Positions 37,797-49,966 of a DNA stretch of 64,000 bases are shown here, in pieces. Made by a program: the position numbers and the translations under genes. Under the pieces are notes generated by a model, which saw only the letters and a program-made list of their open reading frames with translations, did not search any database and was not told where the DNA came from. Within the stretch, counting starts at the first letter, position 1. Each line of letters opens with the position of its first letter. Source of the stretch: Boswellia sacra (taxonomy: Eukaryota > Streptophyta > Magnoliopsida > Sapindales > Burseraceae); NCBI GenBank assembly GCA_013180625.2, contig SNVD02002434.1:496001-560000 (forward strand). The letters run 5' to 3'.

Positions 37797-39388
37797 GTCA
37801 CAACCTTAATGTTGGGATTTGTGGCTCGTTTCCTAATTCAAATTGAGATCTACAAGTAATATAAAAAGTAGAAGGAATAAGAAATTAGAGTTGTATAATA
37901 GATAAGAGTCCTACAACTATTAGGAATAAAAGATCCCCAACATGGATCTATAGTGATAGGAGTTGAGAATTAATTCTTGTCACACCCTTAATTTTGGGAT
38001 TTGTGACTCGTTTTCTAATTCAAATTGAATTGTACAAGCAATAGGAAAAGTAGAAGGAATAGGAAACTAGAGTTGTATAATAAATAAGAGTCCTACTACG
38101 AATAGGAATAGAAGATACTCACATATATAGACCTATATTTTATATGAGTTGAGAATCAATTATAGGAGTTGAGAAGTTGAGACTCGATTATAGGAGTTGA
38201 GAAGTTGAGACTCGATTATACGATTTGAGAATCAATTCTAGGTATGAGAGAGAGATCAGACATAAGAGTTAACCAAGATACACATAATTGTACGGATGTG
38301 TAAAGAGTTGTACCAGTGATAGTTAAACAATAATGGGTTGAGCAAGTAAAATAGGGAATAATTTCAGGACTCTATAGTTTTAGTGTTTTATCTCTTGTAC
38401 TCCTGTATATTTATGATATAGTGAAATTATCTCCTTATCCATAGATGTAGGCAATTAATGTCGAACCATATTAAACATAATGTCTCTTTGTGTGTGAGAT
38501 TTATTTTTGTTTCTTACCAATCTCATAGTCAAATATATATACTTCCGCATAATTTCTTACAAGCAGTCTCAAAGCTTCGGGTCACAAACTAGGAGAAGAA
38601 GATTTTTCGAGTTTTGAGTATACACAAAGGAGATGGACTATAATGGTTTTAAGTTGTAAGTGGAGTGATTCTCAATAAAAAACTTTTAGTGAAGTTTTTA
38701 TGATTATACTATTGAATAGATGCAATTATGGTAAGGATGTTATTTATGATGATTGTCATCTAGACGGAATACTTGCCAAGGTGGAGATTATTGGGATTTG
38801 TGATTCGTTTCCTAATTCAATTTAAGTTCTATAAGCAATAGGAAAAGTAGAAGAAATAGGAAATTAGAGTTGCAAAATAAATAGGATCCTACTCTTATTA
38901 ATTAGAAATATAAGATCTTGATACATAAACTTATAAATATAGGAGTTGAGAATCAATTCTAGGTATGAGAGAGGGACTGGATATAAAGGATTATTCAAGA
39001 TATATACCTTTGTAGAGATGTGTAAAGAGTTATAAAAGAGATGTTAGACAATACCGTGAGTAGGTGAAACATCCGAAATAGTTTCAAGGATATGTAAAGA
39101 GTTATAAAAGAAACGGTTAAATAATATTGGGAGTGAGCAAATGAAATAGGAAATAGTTTCAGGGCTCTATAGTATTAGGTATCTGGTTGAATACCATATT
39201 TGGTATGTTATCACTTATATATACTAAAATTTATGATCTAGTGGAATAATCTCTTCATTTGTGAATGTAGGCAATAGATGTCAATCTACATTAAATATAA
39301 TGTCTCTTTATGTGTGTGATTTTTTTTTTTTTTTTTTTTGCTTATTACCAAACTCAATGTCAATTATATTTCCCTATAATTTATTACA
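37797..39388 (+). mobile_element. Non-autonomous LTR element with duplicated 5' LTR segment
   Basis: Direct repeats 37810-38561 and 38789-39388 both begin T(G/A)TTGGGATTTGTG and end TTACA, and they share long blocks (e.g. GGAGTTGAGAATCAATTCTA and GATGTGTAAAGAGTT). After the first repeat comes AGCAGTCTCAAAGCTTCGGG, a decayed form of the initiator-Met primer site plus usual spacer. Before the second is a purine tract, AAGGTGGAGATTA. The 227-bp interior has no coding capacity. Within the first repeat its first ~180 bp occur twice (37797-37977, 37978 onward). Confidence 0.75.
38161..38216. repeat. 28-bp tandem repeat, two copies
   Basis: Two identical adjacent copies, each starting TATAGGAGTTGAGAAGTTGA, inside the first LTR. 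Confidence 0.9.
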
Positions 39389-40084
39389 CTTAGTTTCCTT
39401 GATTATAAAAAGGCAAACCGGCCATCAAATCCTCTAGACTACGGTTGGGTGTTTACTGCAAGATAAATCATCACTCTAAGATCTAACTCTAGTGATCGAG
39501 GGGGGAAAAAGTTATATATGAACTCTCATAAGTGAATTAAAAGGTGTTCTATTTCTCATTTTTGCAATTTTAACTTGATTATGTCGAGCTTAATTTAATT
39601 TTATTTTCCTGGACTACTTTGTTTGCTTAAGTAGTTGATTAATTTTTAATTAGGAATCTATTTGTCCGTTATTCATTAATTTCTTTCTTATTCTCTCTTG
39701 GCTTTTGTGGAAGTATAGTAGTAGCTTATGAAAAGTTGAAGAAGGAAGAGGGAGGAGATTATACAGTGTCGTCTTGCGAATGAATTCAAGAGACTCACGG
39801 TTCAGTACTGGGATGGAATTAATTGACGACGGACTAGGTATTTATGGAGAACATCCACTCCATATCATGATGAGGTCAATTTCTTTCTTTAACTTTTTAC
39901 AAACGTAATTATACGTGTCCTTTATCATCCTCCTGCTCTTCACTCGGTCTTAGTTCTCTTGATAAATATTGTTAAACCAACCAATCAACCTTAGGTACGT
40001 AAATTGAATTGCATTTATGATCCTGCCCAAAAATGTATATGCTATATGCCTATTTCAAATAAATAATATCCGTCGATTTCCAAA
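39389..40084. other. Intergenic stretch, no gene seen
   Basis: Spacer between the LTR element and a MITE. No exon, RNA gene or repeat end recognised. Confidence 0.45.
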
Positions 40085-40298
40085 GAGTAATGCTACTCAT
40101 ACAACTTGCTTATACAAACTCAACCATACAAACTGACGTGGCATAATATGATTTGATAAATAAATGTAGTGATTTGATAAATATATATTAATAATAAATG
40201 ACATTAATTAATATGGGTGATGTGGCGATCATATAGGGATTCCACATCAGTTTGTATGTGTGAGTTTGTATAAATAGTTTGTATGAGTAGCATTACTC
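40085..40298. mobile_element. MITE, family A, copy 1 (long inverted repeats)
   Basis: GAGTAATGCTACTCATACAA at the left is the exact complement of the right end, and pairing continues through ACAAACTCA and CATACAAACTGA blocks for about 55 bp. A second, more diverged copy lies at 62639-62822. Non-coding. Confidence 0.85.
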
Positions 40299-40808
40299 AT
40301 TTCGAAAACTTCAATTTAAGTACTTTATTGTATTGGGTGTCTCAATCCGACACATTTATGAAAATATCAAATATGTATCCAACTAACTACTGGACATTAT
40401 AATTTGGTCTGCTCATGGAACATTTCAGTTTCCATATTAACATATATGTTGGGTAATCAAATAACTTTTAAAACCTCAGCATAAGCGAGTGGGTCGATCG
40501 TTAGTAAAAGTACGTAATCCTTGCTAAAATGTAAAATAAAAATTTCTGACCCCTTCCCCTCCCCCCCCTTCCACCCACACCACCACCCCCCCCCCAAAAA
40601 AAAAAAAGGGTCCCCTAGTACAGGAATGAGGAAACTACATGCATTCCGGTCAAAAGCTGCTTACAAGGCAATAGCAATAGCAATAGCATATATCTATATA
40701 TATTATGTTTGTTGAATCGCGGGAAATCAGATAAAGCTCCCGGGTGGCAACCTTACTACTCCAATCTCCATATATAGACCTGCAACTGCAAATCTCTTAA
40801 TTATACTA

Positions 40809-40811
<3 letters not shown>

Positions 40812-40879
<68 letters not shown>
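40812..40879. repeat. (CT)n(GT)n microsatellite upstream of the SOSEKI gene
   Basis: A CT tract of about 58 bp followed by GT units, roughly 430 bp before the start codon. CT-rich tracts are common in plant core promoters and 5' UTRs. Confidence 0.9.
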
Positions 40880-41042
40880 AAAAACGAAAAGTGAAAAGAA
40901 GTAGCACGGGGTGCGTACTCTCGACTTTCTATGAACTTTTTCTTCCCTTGAGGAAGAGGAAAACTAAGTTTCATTTCAGTGATATCTTACTTTTCCATAG
41001 CCTGGCCTGCATATATTTATAATTATTATCTACTAACCTAGC

Positions 41043-41054
<12 letters not shown>

Positions 41055-41092
<38 letters not shown>
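41055..41092. repeat. (TA)n microsatellite
   Basis: A pure TA tract in the 5' flank of the SOSEKI gene. Confidence 0.9.
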
Positions 41093-41095
<3 letters not shown>

Positions 41096-41306
41096 ATTTT
41101 AGATTGCAATATATGTCGTGTTTTCAAATTTTAGTGAAGCAGGCCGGCAGGGAGACAAAGATCTCTCGTAGCTTCCCATGCATGCCAATATTTTAATTAG
41201 TATTTCATTTTATTATTTTGAAAATTTTGATCTGTGAAAAGAAAGAATACTCTTTAATTTTTGCTGTTGTTGTTTTTGTTGTCGGCGTAGCAGGAGAAGA
41301 AAAAGA

Positions 41307-42604
41307 ATGGAAGCTGCGGCCAAATGTAACATTGGTAATGGTGGGGAAGTAAGGCGACTTCATATCATTTATTTCCTCAGTCGTATGGGTCGCATTGAGC
41401 ACCCCCATCTCATTCGCGTTCATCATCTCACTCGCAATGGGGTTTATCTTCGAGGTTAGTTAATTTATTTTCCTCTTCCACCTGTGTTCTCTTCTTTTCT
41501 TCTTGATGCTCTTCATTAATTCTCTTTGTTCCATCCCCTCAAAACTAAAACAATTAAAAGATGTTAAAAGGTGGCTAGCAGAAGTGCGAGGTAAAGATAC
41601 GCCAGAAGCCTTTGCTTGGTCCTATAAGAGGTACACTGGCTGCTATTTCATCCGTATTTGATATTAATGGAACGCTTATGTACTGATGACATTCAATTTT
41701 TTATATGCGCGTAGGAGATACAAGAGTGGCTACGTTTGGCAAGACTTACTGGATGATGATCTTATCACTCCAATCTCTGACAATGAATATGTTCTCAAAG
41801 GATCTGAAAGTATTAATTAATCCTCTCAGCCCTGGCCTTCTGTTATTAATTAATTAATCTCGTTCATTCGTTATTGCATTTGATGTGATTCAATCAATCA
41901 ATGGAATTTATGTTGTTTCAGTTCAAACAGAAGATCCAGCTGCTTGTTCTTTTCCCATAAAAGAAACTTCCATCTTAAGAAATGATCATCCGCCTTCACC
42001 TAGGCAAGAAATTATTCAAGGACAGGCAGAAAGAGATCCGCCTGAAATGTTCCAAGAAATGCCTCTTTTTGGCTCAGGGAGGTCAACTTTGACGGACGAT
42101 TCAATGAAGCAGTTAAATGAACACGATGGAATTGAAGACGCAAACAAACAAGAAGAAAATTCCGGAAATAATTCTTTTTATTCCAGTCTGCTGAATAAGA
42201 ACAAGAACAAGGAGAAGAAGACAAATAACAGTATCATCGACAATGACAAGGGTGATACACCAACACCAGCTTCATTATGCTCATTGTCATCATCATCGCC
42301 CAAGTCAACCTTTGCAAAGAGCAAAAGCTACTCAAACGGAGCTTCTAGCATGTTCCGCAATTTGATTAAATGCGGTGCCGTTGACACCAATGACGCCGTT
42401 CTCGTCACGGTTAACCGCGCTGATAAAACTTGTTCAACTCTTTCGGATGGCAGAGCTTCGATTTGTCAATTAGATAAAATGGGATTGGGAGGGTCTGCCA
42501 GTGCCAGGATATTTGGCACTCCCTGGAATAATCAACACCAACAAAAATATAACTCTCGGTACGTTTTTAAATAATTTTAATATTTACTAATCATGTGTTT
42601 TATT

Positions 42605-42659
<55 letters not shown>

Positions 42660-43429
42660 TTATATATAAATTCAAATTGTTTTGGCGCAGGAGGAGCTTT
42701 GATGGGTTGAGGAGTTCAAAGAAGAAGCAAAACCAATTCGCTACCTCAAAGCCAGTCTCTGCTGCATACAAGCCAGTGGGTGGACCGACTTGCACGTAAG
42801 TTAATCATCATCTTAGGGATTTGACTAACAAATTTGACGTCAAATGCTGATCCAACTTAATAACTAGCTAGATGCCGTGATTTTAGGTCAAAGCAACCAC
42901 AACATGACAAGTGTCCATTAGGAGACGAAATTGCATTCCTAGTTATAAAATTAGCCTATAGGAAGATCTCTGACTTATTAGAGAATATTGATATTTCAGC
43001 CATGATTTTATATCCTTTAATATCTGCCGTCGATTGCTTGATTACGGTAACAACCAAGAGCACCAAATTCTATTTTGTAGTCATAGTAATGTTCTAACAA
43101 TTTATACTTGCAAGGTCAATTATACAATTATAGTAGTGTTGCCATGCCTGAGAATGCGGGTAGGTCCAGCTAGAGTTCCAAGTCAGTCGGTATAGCTAAT
43201 AGCTTGATTGGGTTGAGGATCTCCAGTGACCAAAATTTGCATGTAAAAATGTGGCAGGCAATGCGGGAAGTCGTTCAAGCCAGAAAAACTGCACACACAT
43301 ATGAAGTCCTGCAAAGGAATGAAAGCATTAGGGAAGACCAGTGCAGTTTCTGTTGACAGCATACCACCCCGGCGATCAGCGAATTTGTCCCCTGAAGGAT
43401 CAACTTCTGGCTACTTCTTGGCCAACTGA
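41307..43429 (+). CDS. SOK: SOSEKI / DUF966 cell-polarity protein
   Basis: SOSEKI proteins polymerise through a DIX-like domain and mark cell edges in plants. Six exons: 41307-41454, 41561-41630, 41715-41809, 41922-42558, 42691-42795, 43258-43429. The phases join correctly, giving 408 residues. The DIX-like domain spans about residues 13-105, with [37 protein letters not shown] and EYVLKGSE. The middle is low-complexity, Ser/Asn/Lys-rich, with a CGAVDTND motif region. The end carries KPVGGPTC and then a CxxC...HxxxC cluster (C351, C354, H366, C370) followed by KGMK, matching the conserved SOSEKI C-terminus. Stopping at the TAA in exon 5 read-through would lose that cluster, so the sixth exon is preferred. 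An acceptor-like GTAGCAG at 41287-41293 suggests a 5' UTR intron. Which SOSEKI paralogue this is cannot be told. Confidence 0.9.
42608..42650. repeat. (TA)n microsatellite in SOSEKI intron 4
   Basis: A TA tract filling a third of the short intron between exons 4 and 5. Confidence 0.9.
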
Positions 43430-43548
43430 ATTTGGAACTGTTTTTATTTACATATTGTTTACCTTCAACATATTGAAAAGTAAAGTCCTTTTTTTTTTTT
43501 TTTCCCTTCAAACTCTGTTTTGCCTCTACTTCTATCTAGTATAAAGTG

Positions 43549-43733
43549 AAGTGTAACGCTATACGTACAAAATTGGTATCTCAATTTTGTGTCTTAGACG
43601 AGCTGAGATATGTCAATATAAATAACTTACCACATCACACCTCTTGATTAAATTAATTAACTACCTATTGATATTTCAGCAGTCAACTCACTTAAACACA
43701 AAGTTGAGATATCTATTTTGTGTGCACAACCCG
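43549..43733. mobile_element. MITE, family B, copy 2
   Basis: Matches 27651-27841 in the same orientation: CACATCACACCTCTTGATTA and ATTGATATTTCAGCAG blocks, and GTGTAACGCTATACGTACAA at the left end. It lies between the SOSEKI stop and the DUF936 gene. Confidence 0.8.
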
Positions 43734-44268
43734 TTGCCGATCTTGTAAAATAAATCTTGCCCATTCTTCAAACCACGTTCACCGAATCACAGAGGAGATG
43801 AATCCAAAATCTTAAGTCAGGATGTCTGAACTCGAGCCTAGGACCTAATCTAATAACAAAACAAATCAAAACTTAATAACAGTCAGTATTCAGAATATAT
43901 TCAGCACACATGTATAGGCTACAAAACTCCGAGAAAATCTTCGTGCGTAGGAGTACGAAAATGAAACAGGAGATATAACAAAGAAAAAGCCAAAATAGAT
44001 TTCATCTATGCATACGCTTTGAATGTAAAGATGGTAAGAGTTGGAAGTAATTGCTAATTGTCCTGTCATCGGCTTCCCTAATTCAGTAAATAAGCCTCAG
44101 AAGTTAGCTGCGGAAAAAAATAACAGACCAGTGAAAGAACTACTAGTCAACTAGACCGGAATATGATGTCAAAATGTTAACCATATATCAATTGTTACTG
44201 GAATTTGAAGTTAGTCAGTGATATTGACTATATCCAACTTTAATTTCTGTTAGCTCTAGTCTAGATAT
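43734..44268. other. Intergenic spacer and 3' flank of the DUF936 gene
   Basis: No exon recognised. The right-hand part should be the 3' UTR of the minus-strand DUF936 gene. Confidence 0.5.
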
Positions 44269-47200
44269 CTATTTAGCCACAACAATAGCAGAATCAACAT
44301 GCTCCAGAAGGAACTTATATAATTTCTTCCTCAAGCCCTCTATCCTGTCATCAGCTTCCACTCCACCCCTGACCAAGTCATCCAACCACTCATTCACCCT
44401 TTTAAGCTGCCTAAGAAGACATGCAATTTCACTACTCCCTTCTTTTCTTCTTAGCCCAAATCCTATGTTTAATGAATCCTCCAAGTACTTCAGGAACCAC
44501 TGATGAGAAACCGATAGAAGATTTTCTGCTAAACTTGCTGCCTTACTTAATCCACTTCCCTTAGACCATTCCTTTCTTTCAGGATTCATTTTCTTTGCGC
44601 TTGGAAAATGCTGCTTTGTAGGAGAGCGCACCCGGTTAGCACTTGAATCTGTTAAGCTGCGATTTATAGGACTTTTTCTGCTTTCAGGCGAATGGTTCTC
44701 CAGAGTCATTACCTTTGGACTATTTTCTAAAATGACATAATGACATTTGTCAGCATTAACAACTTCTTCCTTTTCCAGCTTCCTGAACAGACTGAATTTG
44801 GAAAGATCAGTCTCCATAGCAGCATGAACCCATAATGCAGCATTCGTATTGCCTAAAGTATTCCTCACATCAGGCAAAAGATGTAAGCTACAAAAAGTTC
44901 TTGATTCAGGAAGACTTGTGTTGATTAAGGAATTAACTGCTGCTGCTGCTCTGTGCATACTCTGATGCATTTCCAAGAACTTCTCCACCACTGATCCAGC
45001 AGACACTTTCTGAGAGGAGTTACACAACTCAGAAAATTTTCTGGAAAAGAAAACTTGAGAATCACATAAATTGCAAGATAAAACAAGGGAAAAAAAAATC
45101 ATAAACCACAACTTCAAGGAAATGACAACTGGTTGCAGAAACTAGCAGTTTAGGTGGTAAGGTCCCTGTATTCTGTTGGATATACAAGAGAGCTAGGATC
45201 AAATTTCTTTACAACAGGGTTGTGGGTAGAGGTAAAAGGAAAAGGGAAAAAAAAAAACAACTGCTTGGCAATGCAATAACAATATGTTCGACTATTTAAT
45301 GTTACAATCTGGCCTCATTATTTAATTGGTTTTCATATTTAAACACTTCGTGGTTTGACTCCCAAGATATAAGCAGTTCCAACCTTTGATCTTGCTGAAC
45401 AGAACAAATGTTAATTCTGCATGGAAGGAGAAAGATAGCAACAAACAAAGTTCTGTTGCAACAAAAATTCGTATGAAACCATCCTTAGTTCTGAGTTAAA
45501 GGTTTCAAGCCTCCATTTGTTGCTTTGTATTATTTTGTATAGTAATTCATTGCCCCTTCACAAGTTCTGCTGGTGACAGTGCAAAATTTTCTACAATTAT
45601 ACAAACATAACTATGAGCAGAGTCCCTATATTCCAGATCTTATGATAACTACAACATTAGATCAGAAATTTCCCAAAGCACACAGAACAGGATATTTTAT
45701 TGTAAAAGAAACGTAACTTTCTGAAATAAGTTGTTTCTTCTATTGTCACTAATGCATTCTCAAATCTATTCTTGATTCCAAAATATGGTCCATGAAACAT
45801 AATTGTGCTTGATCTACCATGTTAAAGCTCCATGAACCAAAGCATTGTCTTTATATTTAAAATAGTATCTTTGCTTCTCATTTGCTGGCTGGCATATGCA
45901 TTTTGGTATTCTGGAGTTACATGACTTTGTTATTCTGGCTTGACCCTTCCTGAACTCCTCACACTTTGATTTGGCTGTTCTACTTGAAGAATATTCTGGT
46001 ACAGTGCTGAGATCTCTTTAGTTGGATCCTTCTTTGTGAGGAGAAAAAAAAGACCACCCAACTTGGGGTGATTAAAGAAAATGGTTGTGCTCTGAACCTT
46101 AATGGAAAAAGTCAATATAAAATTTCATTGTTCAACAATGAGTTTTAATCAGACTCTCATATTTATAAATAATGGTAATATTGGCCTCTCCCCGTTATCC
46201 AACAAAAGTGGTAGACCACGAAGGAAAATATTTGAATCCCATTGTTTGACATTAGCATTTTGTGAAGACAGACTCTTTAGTTGAGTAAGTTTGGTAAACC
46301 AAAATCTATTTCCAGGTCTAATGAGGAACGGAAACATGAACTAAAGATTCATCATCCAAATAACAAGATGCATAATGAAGCAACAAAGGGGAAGCAAAAG
46401 TCAAGAGGAGTATAAGAAGCATACTGCAAACAGTAAGTGACAGCCTTAAAAGCCGATGCTTCTTCAAGCGCACGTATGGCAGCCAAAAAGGCAACATTCC
46501 TCTGACATACAGATTCCTGAAAGTGTCAAGGGCATAAAAATTAGTATTTGGCATCACATAGACTGAAATATTACACACAACATGGATTTAATTGAATACC
46601 TTTCCAAGCTCCTGAAGGGTAGGTGGTAGCACTTCCCATGAAATCATACGATCGGACCAAGTTTCGTAATTGAGAGGTACCTGAACAAGATGGCTGCAGA
46701 AGGTTCCCTCAGTAGAAGACCCGAAATCCTCTCTCAACGGTGTACTCGTCGGTTTTAGTGGAAGACAGTCATTTCTGTTGCCCAATGGTGAAAGACTACA
46801 ACTAGGATGCTTTATCGATGAAACATTCTTATTGATAGGAACCTGCAGCAATATCTGGTTATCAGCTACATGAAAAATTGCATAAGAAAGGAGACAGGTG
46901 CAAAATGTAACAAGTCACAAAATTAACTTATAAAAAATTCAAGGTTTAGGTGGAGACGGACCAGAGGTTATTTGCCCTCTAATGGTAATCACAATCGCAA
47001 ACAAAGCACATAAAGGAAGTAATGCAATCTCACAATGATCGTACACCGTGCAGGGGTGAAAATCTCCAGACTACCCACCCACTCGCCTAGAGCTAAGAAA
47101 GCCAAAGAGCTGCCACAACTGCACGCCATTAATATAATTGAAGCACTCAAATTTTTTTAGTGTCCTTAGCTTCACACCTATCCTTGCTTTAATATTTTTT

Positions 47201-48111
47201 GTCATTTCACCAAATTACGCAGGCAAATTCCGGGCTGAAAGGCCTCGTTATTTGCTGGTAATGCCATTGTCATCTTAGTGCACGATTATACAGATAAACT
47301 CAACAAGAAGCAATTGTCTAGACGGCATTTGCAAACACACATTCGTTCAATTTGCACTAAAATGCTCCCTTAACATGCAGATGAAGAATGAAATAGACTT
47401 ATGACTTGCAAAATAAAAGCGAAGGGAAATTAAAATGTTATCGTCCGTTAACCAAAATTATACAAATGAGATTGTGTAGGGGAAAAACTAGTGAGCTGGT
47501 TGTGCACTTACGGTTGCAGACGATGCTTTGTGCGAAGATCTGATACTTTCTTTTGCTTTAGCACTCTTAGTACTATTATTGGGAGTAGGAGTATGATCCC
47601 AAACTCTTCTGGCAGAATCCAGACTCAATCTCCTCAACTCCAAACCCTGAGCTCTCTTATCATCCTTTCTCAACTTGGCCTTGGAAACATTAACCAGCCC
47701 TTGTCTGTTCACAATCTTGGTCTTGGAAGCTTGAAGCTGCAGCAGATCACTTGACACCAAATCTTTAGGACTCCCAACACATGGCCTCCTTTTAGGAAGC
47801 GCCTTTAAGCCACAAACCACCGGTACTGGCGAACCAAGATCAAAGCGCGACACATACACAAACTGTCCCAGCTGTATCTTGTCACTAAAAATGAGGTCAA
47901 GGTCGTCATGAGAGATTGAAACATAAGCGGCGTGGAGAGAGTCAGAGAGCTTTAAGAAGAAGCCTCTGCTTCGAAAGGGATCATCCTCAAGGGAGGGGAT
48001 GATCTCAATCACCTGAAGAAGAGGCGAACGGTGCTCTCCTATGACTTTGACGTTCTTGTTGCCCGCGTTTTCCAGGAGCTTGGAAAGCACTCCCGGAGTT
48101 AATGAAGCCAT
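44269..48111 (-). CDS. DUF936 family protein
   Basis: Plant-specific family of unknown biochemical function. Four exons in transcript order: 48111-47512, 46842-46600, 46516-46425, 45040-44269. All phases agree, giving 568 residues. The N-terminus has the family signature: [15 protein letters not shown] (1-15), [17 protein letters not shown], the [15 protein letters not shown] block and [21 protein letters not shown] (residues ~93-113, in pieces). The middle is basic and Ser-rich, and contains [10 protein letters not shown] at the end of exon 2. Exons 3-4 encode a helical region with SELCNSS and FLEMHQSM. The C-terminus is helical with charged heptads. A longer frame upstream of exon 4, starting with a hydrophobic stretch, is intron translation and was rejected because the acceptor at 45041 fits the phase. 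Confidence 0.9.
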
Positions 48112-49528
48112 GTTGACGTGAAAGTGGAACGCAGAGAGAGGCTAGTGCACTGCAACGACGACCAAGCAATAGAAAAGGTCAAGTCTTGCTCTTGAGATGG
48201 TGAGAGAGCGGGGGTGACTAATACTTTCGAATCTCAATGAGGCATTGGGGAAGACGCTTTTGTTTTTTTTCTTACATTTTCTTTCGTTGGTAGAAGAGTA
48301 GACAACAGGAACAGGTGTCATACAAAGATGTGCTTTTTGCAGAGTGAAAGAGCGTTTCATCTTGAAGAAGAAAGAAAGAGCGCAGCTTTCTAGGTTCATC
48401 CTGCAGCTAAAGCCTAAGCTCACGCAAGAAACGACAAGCTAATACCAACAAGGTTTTCACTTCCAGATCTAAACCCTATATCAAATAATCAAAAGCTTAC
48501 ACCTTACAAGCAAGTGCAAGCATTTGATCATCAGAATGCATGCTTCGGTTATATGCTTTTATATACATGTGTGTGTATTGCACTTATTAATAATGTCTCT
48601 TTATGCTATGCACGTGTTTAAATTAGTCCCCTTAACTACAACTCATGAGGTGTATTACCAGGTGTTTGTAATTGTTCCTTGCGGCGACTAAAATATCACA
48701 ATCAATCGAGAAATTCAGGTCAGAATTAGAGAACTTAGAGCTTTGGAAAAGTCAGAATGAATGGTGCCGAGTTCAACTAAAATTCTCAAACTCATGTATT
48801 ATGAACAGCGCCAAGCCTCAATACCTCAATAAGCTGTGGGCCTCTGGCCCAGTGTTTATGGGCACGAAATTGCCGATAAGCTGCTTGGCTTGGGCTGTTG
48901 CAACGTCTCTTCTAGCATTTTTAATTACGTGATAGACACGTAAAGAACGGATTACAGGAGAGTTCATAAGTCGAGCTAACAAATATGTAGCTATTAATAT
49001 AGCTGGACTGGATCCAAGTTAGGATATCCAAATGATAGACACATATTAGCAAAGTGTACCACTTATACATTATTCAAGGTGGATATATTTAATCATTTGA
49101 TTTATCAGTGTCCGTGCAAATGTGAGATTTGTCGGAGATACGTAGTGAAAGCATGAAAAGCACATATACCCGTATCCATATCTAGCAATGACCATTAAAT
49201 TATAAATCACTTTGATGGTTAATTGTTTTCACCATGGATCGAATCGGGCAGTGAGGGTGATGCAAGAGTGAGGAAAAGACATATGGGCAGCATTTAATGT
49301 TTGGTAAATGGTACCACTTCAACTCCTGCTCTCGAGTTAATTAGTCAGCTACTTGTAGGAGACTTGATGCAATCTTATTAGTTGGAAAAGGAATAGAAAA
49401 TACGACACTTCAACTTTTTTAAGGCCTTTAAACAACCCCAGAATTGCTTATTAAGCAAACTCGGATCACATTTGCCCTATGTTATGTTTAATTACTTCCC
49501 AAAGTGCATTTGCAATTAGCAACCAGTC
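48112..49528. other. Intergenic between divergent genes
   Basis: Holds the promoter and 5' UTR of the minus-strand DUF936 gene and the upstream region of the small plus-strand gene. Open frames at 48142-48423 and 48672-48932 show no domain. No RNA gene is seen. Confidence 0.5.
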
Positions 49529-49966
49529 ATGGGAAGTGAACGCCATCCGAGTAAACGACGTTATGATATTACCATGTCGAAGAGAACCAGAAAGCCAATG
49601 CTGAAGCTCGAAGAAGAAGAAGATAGTTTTCCAACTAAGGTTGATGAAGGGAAAGAGATTAATGATCGTAAGAGCTTGAAACAACTGATACATGGCGATG
49701 AAAAACCAAAGGAGAAAACTACTGGTGAAGAGAGCAGAGGCAGGAATTCTCTGGGTGAACACTTCACGGCAGACGCAGAGGCAGATGCAGATGCAGAAGA
49801 GAAGCAGCTTCAACTCGTCAAATCGCAGCAACAAACAGGTGTACAAGGAGTGAAGCTCAAAAGAATGGTAAGTCGTTATGCAAAAGTCTTGAGTCATTTG
49901 ATTAAGGCGAAGCGCCACCCGCGTATAGGATCAACCAAAAACCCTGTTCTCCAGTTAACTCTCTAG
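49529..49966 (+). CDS. Small Lys/Arg-rich protein, not recognised
   Basis: Single-exon frame of 145 codons starting GTCATGGGA. The product is highly charged: a basic N-terminus (SKRRYDITMSKRTRKP), an acidic patch (LEEEEDS), an Ala-Asp-Glu repeat (AEADADAEE, ~residues 83-91) and a basic C-terminal block (KLKRMVSRYAKVLSHLIKAK, ~residues 109-128). There is no signal peptide or membrane segment, so it would be cytosolic or nuclear, with the basic runs resembling nuclear localisation signals. Codon use looks coding-like and the composition is non-random, which argues against chance. I cannot assign a family or function. The C-terminal block is the part most likely to be conserved. Confidence 0.6.
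   Translation: MGSERHPSKRRYDITMSKRTRKPMLKLEEEEDSFPTKVDEGKEINDRKSLKQLIHGDEKPKEKTTGEESRGRNSLGEHFTADAEADADAEEKQLQLVKSQQQTGVQGVKLKRMVSRYAKVLSHLIKAKRHPRIGSTKNPVLQLTL

Noticed and set aside
45041..45117. Hydrophobic leader-like N-terminus ([13 protein letters not shown]) before DUF936 exon 4
   Set aside because: It is upstream of a good TTCCAG acceptor and out of keeping with the upstream exons, which join in phase at 45040.
48142..48423. 93-codon minus-strand frame just upstream of the DUF936 start
   Set aside because: Most likely 5' UTR/promoter sequence; no domain and no splice connection.
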